Assembly (NCBI GenBank): GCA_027074135.1
Contig: JALTDM010000190.1
Span: 1-8,099, forward strand
Length of the DNA stretch: 8,099 nt
Direction of reading: 5' to 3'
DNA from: Bacteroidales bacterium
GTDB taxonomy: Bacteria > Bacteroidota > Bacteroidia > Bacteroidales > JALTDM01
Shown here: positions 1-5,962 of the stretch, piece after piece
How positions within the stretch are numbered: the first letter of the stretch is position 1
How the letters are laid out: every line of letters begins with the position of its first letter
Program-made: the position numbers and the translations under genes
The notes under the pieces: generated by a model
Databases searched by the model: none
Told to the model about the DNA's origin: nothing
Seen by the model: the letters and a program-made list of their open reading frames with translations, nothing else

Positions 1-4
1 CACT

Positions 5-34
5 CATACTACCATAGTTTTCTCCGCAAAAATA
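5..34 (-). promoter_or_regulatory. Possible promoter for a gene beyond the left edge
   Basis: On the minus strand, 34 to 27 reads TATTTTTG, which fits the Bacteroidota -7 consensus TAnnTTTG. It lies just after the pnp terminator, where a new transcription unit could begin. No good TTG is seen 19-21 bases upstream, because that region is an A/T run. An ATG at 7-5 could start the next gene, but only a few bases follow before the window ends; another ATG at 15-13 meets a stop after two codons. In such AT-rich sequence a chance match is likely, so the call is tentative. Confidence 0.3.
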
Positions 35-50
35 TAATTATTTATTAAAT

Positions 51-90
51 AAAAAACCGGCAAAGATTTTTAAATATCAATGCCGGCTTT
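51..90 (-). terminator. Rho-independent terminator after pnp
   Basis: Read on the minus strand, AAAGCCGGCA (90-81) pairs with TGCCGGTTTT (62-53), giving a stem of ten pairs with one G-U. The U run continues to 51. The 18-base loop contains GAT and ATC segments that could extend the pairing. It begins 33 bases past the pnp stop codon and closes that transcription unit. Confidence 0.85.
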
Positions 91-123
91 AATAATTATC
101 AGGAATTTCTGTTATTAACTCAC

Positions 124-2280
124 TTATCTTCTGTTCATTCCTTCCGGTCTTTCAATTAAAACCTTTCTGGATAATTTTAACTTACCTTGGTCATCAATTG
201 ACAACAATTTAACCTTCACCTTATCACCCACATGTAAAATATCTTCAACTTTGTCAATTCGTGCCCAATCTATCTCGGAGATATGCAAAAGTCCGGACAC
301 TCCCGGCAAAATTTCAACAAATGCACCATAAGGTTTTATTGCTATAACTTCCCCCATATAAGTTTCACCTACTTCCGGAACAGCCAATAATCCTTTAATA
401 ATCTGTGTTGCTTTTTCCACTTTGTCGTAACTGTCACCCATTATTTCCACAACACCTTTGTCTTCAAAGTCTGTGTCAATATAAATTATGGTACCTGTCT
501 TTTGCTGAATACTTTGTATCATCTTACCTCCGGGACCTATAATTGTTCCAATCATATCTTTCGGCACATCAAACCTTACAATCTTAGGTGCGTGAGGCTT
601 AAATTGTGGACGCGGCTCACTTATTACTTCAAGCATTTTACCTAGAATATGTTCTCTTCCTCGTTTTGCTTGTTCAAGAGCTTTTGCCATAATTTCATAA
701 GGAAGTCCGTCAATCTTAATATCCATTTGAGTTGCGGTAAGTCCGTCTTTTGTTCCTGTTACTTTAAAGTCCATATCACCAAGGTGGTCTTCATCTCCAA
801 GAATATCGGAAAGAACCGCATACTTACCTGTTTCAGGATCCGTAATAAGCCCCATTGCAATACCTGAAACCGGTTTTGTAATTTGCACACCTGCATCCAT
901 TAGTGCCAATGTTCCGGCACATACCGTAGCCATTGATGATGAGCCGTTAGATTCCAAAATATCCGAAACTACTCTTATGGTATAAGGATTTTCGTTTTCA
1001 TCTTTCGGTATCACATATTCCAATGCCCTATGTGCCAAATTACCGTGTCCTATTTCCCTGCGGCTCGGACCTCTCATAGGTCTTGCATCTCCTGTTGAAT
1101 ATGGCGGGAAATTATAATGCAGAATGAATTTTTCTTCGCTTTGATATACCACACCGTCTATCGACTGTGCATCCATCTTGCTTCCCAATGTAACGGTTGA
1201 CAAAGATTGTGTTTCACCTCGAGTAAACACAGCAGAACCATGAGCAGAAGGCAACACATCTACTTCACACCAAATTGGCCTTACTTCCTCCAAATTTCTA
1301 CCATCTAAACGAACACCTTCGTTAAGTATCATTTGTCTAACAACTTCCTTATTCAAATCATGATAATACTTATCAATTAATTTTTCTTTTACTTCTCCGT
1401 CTTCACCTGTTTCTTCTTTAAGTTTTTCTATATATTCATCTTTAATTTTGTCAAAAGCTTCACTTCTTTCGTGCTTATTCTTTATAAATGATTTTGCAAC
1501 ACCATAAACTTTATCCTTAAGATCATTCCAGATTTTTTGTTTCAGTTCTTCATCTTCTTCAGGCTTTGGATAATCTCTTTTTTCTTTTTTCCCAGCAGCT
1601 TCTTCCAACATAAGTTGGACTTCGCATTGTTTTTTTATCGCTTCATGTGCAAATTTTATAGCTTCCACGAGGTCGGCTTCTTGCACTTCTTTCATTTCTC
1701 CTTCAACCATTGTAACATCTTTCATTGTAGCACCTACAATGATATTTATATCAGCCCTTTCGAATTCGTCATAATGCGGATTTATTTTAAACTCGCCATC
1801 TATTCTTGCCACCCTTACTTCCGAAATAGGTCCTTTAAACGGTATATCCGATACCATAAGTGCAGCAGATGCTGCAAGTCCTGCAAGTGCATCGGGTGGT
1901 GTATTTTTATCTCCTGAAATTAATTCCACTGTTACAAATGTTTCCGAACGATAATCTTCGGGGAACAAAGGACGTAAAGCCCTATCAACAAGTCTTGCTA
2001 TAAGAATTTCATAGTCTGATGGCTTAGATTCTCTTTTAATAAAACCACCCGGGAAACGTCCCATTGCAGAAAATTTTTCTCTGTATTCACAGGACAATGG
2101 CAAAAAGTCAACATCTTCGCGAGGTTCTTTTGAGGATACTACAGTAGCCAATAGCATAGTGTTGTCTAATTTTAAAACGACAGAACCGTGTGCTTGTTTA
2201 GCCAATTTTCCGGTTTCAAGGATAATTTCCCTACCATCGTCCATTTTAATTGTTTGTCTAATTACATTCATGTTTTCCAT
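124..2280 (-). CDS. pnp: Polynucleotide phosphorylase (polyribonucleotide nucleotidyltransferase)
   Basis: This 3'-to-5' exoribonuclease uses phosphate to release nucleoside diphosphates from RNA. In the family it works as a cytoplasmic homotrimer in mRNA turnover. The protein has 718 residues, close to the 711 of E. coli, and the full domain order is visible: first RNase PH-like domain (about 10-150), a helical region continuing into a Lys/Glu-rich stretch (about 225-315), and the second, catalytic RNase PH domain (about 320-550). The last carries FTRGETQ (352-358), the phosphate-site serines in ESNGSSSMAT (443-452) and GDEDHLGD (495-502), whose D496 and D502 match the catalytic aspartates. 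A KH domain with IIGPGGK (580-586) and an S1 domain (about 638-706) follow. The tail after S1 is short. Met1 was chosen as the start, but Met4 is equally plausible because no Shine-Dalgarno separates them. It lies downstream of rpsO, past a terminator-like hairpin, and ends in TAA before its own terminator. Confidence 0.98.
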   Translation of the reverse strand: MENMNVIRQTIKMDDGREIILETGKLAKQAHGSVVLKLDNTMLLATVVSSKEPREDVDFLPLSCEYREKFSAMGRFPGGFIKRESKPSDYEILIARLVDRALRPLFPEDYRSETFVTVELISGDKNTPPDALAGLAASAALMVSDIPFKGPISEVRVARIDGEFKINPHYDEFERADINIIVGATMKDVTMVEGEMKEVQEADLVEAIKFAHEAIKKQCEVQLMLEEAAGKKEKRDYPKPEEDEELKQKIWNDLKDKVYGVAKSFIKNKHERSEAFDKIKDEYIEKLKEETGEDGEVKEKLIDKYYHDLNKEVVRQMILNEGVRLDGRNLEEVRPIWCEVDVLPSAHGSAVFTRGETQSLSTVTLGSKMDAQSIDGVVYQSEEKFILHYNFPPYSTGDARPMRGPSRREIGHGNLAHRALEYVIPKDENENPYTIRVVSDILESNGSSSMATVCAGTLALMDAGVQITKPVSGIAMGLITDPETGKYAVLSDILGDEDHLGDMDFKVTGTKDGLTATQMDIKIDGLPYEIMAKALEQAKRGREHILGKMLEVISEPRPQFKPHAPKIVRFDVPKDMIGTIIGPGGKMIQSIQQKTGTIIYIDTDFEDKGVVEIMGDSYDKVEKATQIIKGLLAVPEVGETYMGEVIAIKPYGAFVEILPGVSGLLHISEIDWARIDKVEDILHVGDKVKVKLLSIDDQGKLKLSRKVLIERPEGMNRR

Positions 2281-2317
2281 ATTTATTATTTTTAGTCAAA
2301 AGCCATTTTTATATAAT

Positions 2318-2347
2318 AAAAAAAGAGGCGTCAAAGCCTCTTTTTTA
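2318..2347 (-). terminator. Terminator-like hairpin between rpsO and pnp
   Basis: On the minus strand AAAAAAGAGGC (2346-2336) pairs perfectly with GCCTCTTTTTT (2329-2319) around a six-base loop. A U run follows, as expected of an intrinsic terminator after rpsO. Because the stem is flanked by A on one side and T on the other, it could also act on the plus strand. It starts 19 bases after the rpsO stop and ends about 38 bases before the pnp start, so it may reduce rather than block pnp transcription, or mark an RNA processing site. Confidence 0.8.
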
Positions 2348-2365
2348 TTTTTATTGCTTTCAAAA

Positions 2366-2650
2366 CTATCTTCTTAAACCTAATTCACTAATAATTGCCC
2401 TATATCTTTCAAGATCAACATCTTTTAGTTTTCTTAAAAGCCTTCTTCTTTTACCTACCATCTTTAACAGTGCCCTTTCAGTACTAAAATCCTTTTTATG
2501 CTCCTTTAAATGTTCTGTTAAATGTTTTATTCTATAAGTAAACAGAGCAATTTGAGATTCATAAGAACCGCTATCTTTTTCGTTCTTTCCGTATTTTTTG
2601 AACAAATCTGCTTTTTGTTCTTTTGTTAAATAATTATCTATAACACTCAT
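2366..2650 (-). CDS. rpsO: 30S ribosomal protein S15
   Basis: S15 binds the central domain of 16S rRNA early in assembly of the small subunit. The 94 residues show the family pattern: SYESQIALFTYRIKHLTEHL (29-48), HKKDFSTERALL (51-62), VGKRRRLLRKL (65-75) and the end ERYRAIISELGLRR (81-94). It is about five residues longer than the usual 89, because MSVIDN precedes the YLT where many homologues begin. No other in-frame Met lies near, so the start is kept. It lies 18 bases after rplS with no promoter in the gap, so the two are probably co-transcribed. The stop is TAG. In E. coli S15 represses its own translation; whether that happens here cannot be read from the sequence. Confidence 0.97.
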   Translation of the reverse strand: MSVIDNYLTKEQKADLFKKYGKNEKDSGSYESQIALFTYRIKHLTEHLKEHKKDFSTERALLKMVGKRRRLLRKLKDVDLERYRAIISELGLRR

Positions 2651-2668
2651 CTCTCAATGTTTTTTAAT

Positions 2669-3022
2669 TTAGTTTACTCTTTTTTGTTTAATTCTTGCCT
2701 TTTTACCTTTCAGGCCACGCAGATAGTACAACTTAGCTCTTCTCACCTTTCCATACTTATTGATTTCAATTGATTCAATATTTGGAGAGGCAATAGGGAA
2801 AATCCTTTCTACACCCACACCATTACTTGCTATTTTCCTTACGGTAAAAGTTTTGGTGTTACCTTTTCCTTTTATTTGAATAACAACACCACGAAAATTT
2901 TGTATTCTCTCTTTATTACCTTCCTTAATTTTGTATTGTACCGTAATGGTATCACCAGGACCAAATTTCGGAAATTCCTTCACTTGAGACATCTCTTTTT
3001 CTACAAATTCTATTGCATCCAT
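2669..3022 (-). CDS. rplS: 50S ribosomal protein L19
   Basis: L19 is a large-subunit protein located at the interface between the two ribosomal subunits. The 117 residues match the normal family length. Landmarks are FGPGDTITVQYKIKEGNKERIQNFRGVVI (20-48), FTVRKIASNGVGVERIFPI (59-77), SIEINKYGKVRRAKLYYLR (84-102) and the basic end KKARIKQKRVN (107-117). The ATG is preceded by an A-rich leader of about 20 bases and a good Bacteroidota promoter, so this gene probably heads the rplS-rpsO unit. It differs from the E. coli setting, where rplS follows rpsP, rimM and trmD; none of those is seen here. Confidence 0.97.
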   Translation of the reverse strand: MDAIEFVEKEMSQVKEFPKFGPGDTITVQYKIKEGNKERIQNFRGVVIQIKGKGNTKTFTVRKIASNGVGVERIFPIASPNIESIEINKYGKVRRAKLYYLRGLKGKKARIKQKRVN

Positions 3023-3048
3023 TTTTCTCTCAAATTTTTATTGAACTG

Positions 3049-3077
3049 CAAAGGTAATACTTTTTGCATTACCACAA
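3049..3077 (-). promoter_or_regulatory. Bacteroidota-type promoter of rplS
   Basis: On the minus strand a TACCTTTG (3056-3049) fits the -7 consensus TAnnTTTG, and a TTG (3077-3075) lies 18 bases upstream as the -33 element, slightly short of the usual 19-21. The -7 element ends 26 bases before the rplS ATG, which leaves a leader of about 20 bases. An inverted repeat at 3053-3073 overlaps the spacer and the first bases of the -7 element. Confidence 0.75.
3053..3073 (-). repeat. Inverted repeat overlapping the rplS promoter
   Basis: GGTAATGC (3073-3066 on the minus strand) and GTATTACC (3060-3053) are inverted copies around five A's, with one G-T mismatch that would be a G-U pair in RNA. It could be an operator that hides the -7 element, or a weak hairpin ending the gyrB-cysCDN transcript, since it lies 30 bases past the cysN stop. 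The following bases, TTTGCAG, are not a proper U run, so it is not a standard terminator. Confidence 0.5.
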
Positions 3078-3102
3078 TAAATTTTTTATTTTTATTTTCA
3101 TT

Positions 3103-4410
3103 CTATTTTATCATTCCTGCTCCTACTGTTACATTAGTAGTCTCATTTATAAAGATCATACTGCCGGTTTCCCTGTTTTTTCTGTACGAATCAAAAAACA
3201 AAGGCTTGGTAGTTCTGATTTTAACTTTTGCAATTTCATTCATCTTTAACGGAGACTTATCTTCAACTCTTTCCAAGGTGTGCATATCTACCTTGTATAC
3301 AATATCTTTTATCATACATCTTGCTTCAGTTGTAGTATGCCTAATTGTGTATTTGTCGCCGATATTCATTGGACTGTCTCCCATCCACGCCACCATCACA
3401 TCTATGTCTTGACTGACTTCCGGCAAATTATTTTCTCTTACAATCATATCGCCTCTGCTTATATCCAACTCATCTTCCAAAGTAATAGCTACAGACTGAG
3501 GTGCAAAAGCATATTCCAAATGTTCGCCATAAAAATCAATTGATTTCACCTTTGATGTAAAGCCACTCGGCAAAATCTTTATAGTATCTCCTACCCTCAA
3601 CACACCACTGGCAATTCTTCCAGCATAAGCCCTGTAATCACGGTATCCGTCTATTTGCGGTTTGATTACATATTGTACAGGAAATCTGAAATCAATATGA
3701 TTATAATCACTGCCGATATGGATATTTTCCAAAATATACATAAGTGTTGGACCGTAATACCAGTTCATATTTTCGCTCCTTTTCACTACATTATCGCCTT
3801 TGAGGGCACTAATGGGAACAAACCTAATGTCTTGTATGTCAAGTTTACCTGCATACGACAAGAAGTTTCTGCGGATGTCTTCATAAACTTTTTCGTCGTA
3901 ATCCACCAAGTCCATTTTGTTAACGGCAATAATCACGTGGGGAATTTGCAGCAACGAAGCAATGTATGCATGCCTTATGGTTTGTTCCAAAATTCCGTTG
4001 CGGGCATCTACCAAAATAATGGCAAGGTTTGCGGTAGAAGCACCTGTTACCATATTGCGAGTATATTGTACGTGTCCGGGAGTATCGGCAATAATAAACT
4101 TCCTCTTTGGCGTATTAAAATATCTGTATGCCACATCAATCGTGATACCTTGCTCTCGTTCAGCTTTCAACCCGTCTGTAACCAATGCCAAATTAATATC
4201 ATCGGCACCTGTTTTCAAACTTGCTCTTTTTACCGCATCAAGTTGGTCTTCAAATATTGACTTACTATCATACAAGAGTCTTCCTATCAAAGTGCTTTTA
4301 CCGTCGTCAACACTCCCTGCGGTTGTAAACCGCAATAAGTCCATATTTAAATAATTATCAAGAAGTTCGTCAACTTTTTGCTTTATTTCATCTTTTGTTA
4401 ATGTTGCCAT
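3103..4410 (-). CDS. cysN: Sulfate adenylyltransferase subunit 1 (GTPase, CysN)
   Basis: CysN is the regulatory GTPase of ATP sulfurylase. In the family, GTP hydrolysis drives the unfavourable formation of APS from ATP and sulfate by CysD. The 435-residue protein has an EF-Tu-like GTPase domain with GSVDDGKS (32-39), REQGIT (85-90), DTPGH (109-113), NKMD (164-167) and SALKGDN (201-207). Beta-barrel domains of the EF-Tu type follow (about 235-435), ending in FINETTNVTVGAGMIK. It is shorter than the 475-residue E. coli CysN, mostly at the ends, and it lacks the fused C-terminal APS kinase of NodQ-type proteins, which fits with a separate cysC. The GDDGKS-like SVDDGKS loop distinguishes it from elongation factors. 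It lies 22 bases downstream of cysD and is the last gene of the unit; the stop is TAA. Confidence 0.96.
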   Translation of the reverse strand: MATLTKDEIKQKVDELLDNYLNMDLLRFTTAGSVDDGKSTLIGRLLYDSKSIFEDQLDAVKRASLKTGADDINLALVTDGLKAEREQGITIDVAYRYFNTPKRKFIIADTPGHVQYTRNMVTGASTANLAIILVDARNGILEQTIRHAYIASLLQIPHVIIAVNKMDLVDYDEKVYEDIRRNFLSYAGKLDIQDIRFVPISALKGDNVVKRSENMNWYYGPTLMYILENIHIGSDYNHIDFRFPVQYVIKPQIDGYRDYRAYAGRIASGVLRVGDTIKILPSGFTSKVKSIDFYGEHLEYAFAPQSVAITLEDELDISRGDMIVRENNLPEVSQDIDVMVAWMGDSPMNIGDKYTIRHTTTEARCMIKDIVYKVDMHTLERVEDKSPLKMNEIAKVKIRTTKPLFFDSYRKNRETGSMIFINETTNVTVGAGMIK

Positions 4411-4432
4411 AACCTGATTTTTTTGTTTTTAA

Positions 4433-5338
4433 TTAAAAATATCCGTCTCTTTTTCTGTCTTCCATGGAAGTGTCAGATATTTTATCGTCAAATCTACTAC
4501 CTCTTTCGGTAGTTCTGGTTGTTGCTATTTCATACACGATTTCTTCCAATGTAGAAGCCTTTGACAAAGTAAGACCGGTTGTAGGAATATCACCGATAGT
4601 CCTGGTTCTGACATCCATTTCAACCACTTCTTCGTTTGGTTTCAATTTCATAAAGGGTGCCCAAGCAAGCCATACCCCATCACGATTGAATGCTTTTCGC
4701 TTATGAGTAAAGTAAAGGCTCGGCAATTCTATTTTTTCCAAAAGAATATAAAGCCACACATCAAGCTCTGTCCAATTGCTAAGCGGGAATACCCTAAAAT
4801 GTTCCCCATAATTTTTCTTGCCGTTAAAGAGATTCCACAATTCCGGACGCTGGTTTTTAGGATCCCATTGTCCAAATTCATCACGATGTGAAAAAAACCT
4901 TTCTTTTGCACGAGCTTTTTCTTCGTCACGTCTTGCTCCTCCGAGGGCAGCATCAAACTTAAACTCTTCTATTGCATCAAGTAATGTAACGGTTTGCAAT
5001 CTGTTACGAGTAGCATTTATGCCTGTTTCCTCTTTTACCCTACCTTGTTTTATACTATCTTCTACAGACCTTACAATAAGGCGTGCTCCGTGCTTTTCAA
5101 CCAATTTATCTCTAAACTCCAATGTTTCGGGGAAATTATGTCCTGTATCAATATGCAACAACGGGAAAGGCAACCTCATAGGCCAAAAAGCTTTCAACGC
5201 TAAATGAAACATTACTATTGAATCTTTCCCTCCCGAAAAAAGTAAAACCGGGTTGTCAAATTGTGCGGCAACTTCCCTAATGACATATATTGCTTCAGTT
5301 TCCAATTCCCGCAAATGGTCTAATGTGTATCTCTTCAT
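4433..5338 (-). CDS. cysD: Sulfate adenylyltransferase subunit 2 (CysD)
   Basis: CysD is the catalytic subunit of the heteromeric ATP sulfurylase, forming adenosine 5'-phosphosulfate and pyrophosphate from ATP and sulfate. It belongs to the PP-loop ATP pyrophosphatase superfamily, and the loop SGGKDS is at 35-40. Other family blocks are HIDTGHNFPETLEFRD (62-77), GGARRDEEKARAKER (133-147), FPLSNWTELDVW (184-195) and the C-terminal TERGSRFDD (277-285) and RKRDGYF (295-301). The length of 301 almost equals the E. coli protein (302). CysH-type reductases share the PP-loop but are shorter and lack the GARRDEEKARAKER block, so that alternative is rejected. The start lies 6 bases after the cysC stop, which suggests coupled translation; the stop is TAA. 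Confidence 0.97.
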   Translation of the reverse strand: MKRYTLDHLRELETEAIYVIREVAAQFDNPVLLFSGGKDSIVMFHLALKAFWPMRLPFPLLHIDTGHNFPETLEFRDKLVEKHGARLIVRSVEDSIKQGRVKEETGINATRNRLQTVTLLDAIEEFKFDAALGGARRDEEKARAKERFFSHRDEFGQWDPKNQRPELWNLFNGKKNYGEHFRVFPLSNWTELDVWLYILLEKIELPSLYFTHKRKAFNRDGVWLAWAPFMKLKPNEEVVEMDVRTRTIGDIPTTGLTLSKASTLEEIVYEIATTRTTERGSRFDDKISDTSMEDRKRDGYF

Positions 5339-5344
5339 ACTATA

Positions 5345-5962
5345 TCATTTATTATATGTAATCAATGGTAAAATCGCTCTCAAAATTTTATTCGTTGCTT
5401 CGTTAATACTCATTTGGTCTGTTCTAATTTCAAGAAACGGGTTTTCAGGCGCTTCAAAAGGCTGATGAATCCCTGTAAAATCTTTTATTTCCCCTGCCCT
5501 AGCTTTTTTATACAAACCTTTTACATCCCTCTTTTCGCACACTTCCAACGGTGCATTTACATAAATTTCAAAAAAAACACCTTCTTTGATAATATCTGCA
5601 GCTAACTTCCTTATCTCTCTGGTTGGGCTTACAAAACTGGTGAGTGTAACCACTCCACAGTTTGCAAACAGCTTAGCTACTTCTGCAATTCTTCTTATAT
5701 TTTCTTTACGGTCTTCTTCACTAAAACCTAAATCTTTATTTAATCCACTGCGGATATTATCACCGTCAAGTATTTGCGTAAGATAACCCGAAGTAAACAA
5801 TTCCCTTTCCACATTTATTGCTAATGTTGACTTGCCCGAACCAGACAATCCAGTAAACCAAAGCACGACACCCCTCTGCTTAAGAAGATTCTCCTTATCT
5901 TCTTTTGTCAATATTTTATTATGAATGGGAAAAATATTTTTTAACTTTTCTTCAAAATTCAT
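5345..5962 (-). CDS. cysC: Adenylyl-sulfate kinase (APS kinase)
   Basis: APS kinase phosphorylates the 3'-OH of APS to make PAPS, the activated sulfate used by sulfotransferases and PAPS reductases. The 205 residues are close to the 201 of E. coli. The P-loop GLSGSGKST lies at 38-46, the APS-binding block DGDNIRSGLNKDLGFS at 66-81, and the lid-region block KGLYKKARAGEIKDFTGI at 148-165 is followed by PFEAPENP (168-175). The SFVSPTRE segment (109-116) corresponds to the family's ISPFR-type motif. The ATG shares its A with the gyrB TAA stop (TAATG), so its translation is likely coupled to gyrB; no promoter was found at the end of gyrB. The stop is TGA. Confidence 0.97.
   Translation of the reverse strand: MNFEEKLKNIFPIHNKILTKEDKENLLKQRGVVLWFTGLSGSGKSTLAINVERELFTSGYLTQILDGDNIRSGLNKDLGFSEEDRKENIRRIAEVAKLFANCGVVTLTSFVSPTREIRKLAADIIKEGVFFEIYVNAPLEVCEKRDVKGLYKKARAGEIKDFTGIHQPFEAPENPFLEIRTDQMSINEATNKILRAILPLITYNK

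Noticed and set aside
1537..1917. Plus-strand open frame of 126 codons, very rich in Phe
   Set aside because: It is the complement of the Lys/Glu-rich linker of pnp, which gives runs of TTC and TTT codons. No independent evidence supports it.
2876..3412. Plus-strand open frame of 178 codons with a hydrophobic, membrane-like composition
   Set aside because: It runs antisense across rplS, the rplS promoter and the end of cysN. The hydrophobicity follows from the complement of A-rich codons, and it resembles no family I know.
3655..4260. Plus-strand open frame of 201 codons
   Set aside because: It lies wholly inside cysN on the opposite strand, shows no recognisable domain, is rich in Cys, Ile and Phe as antisense frames of AT-rich genes are, and has no promoter. 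cysN itself is certain.
3103..4410. CysN possibly truncated, since it is 435 residues against 475 in E. coli
   Set aside because: All five GTPase motifs and the usual conserved end (NVTVGAGMI) are present, so the difference looks like normal length variation.
4729..4956. Minus-strand open frame of 75 codons inside cysD in another frame
   Set aside because: It overlaps conserved CysD sequence completely and has no recognisable features.
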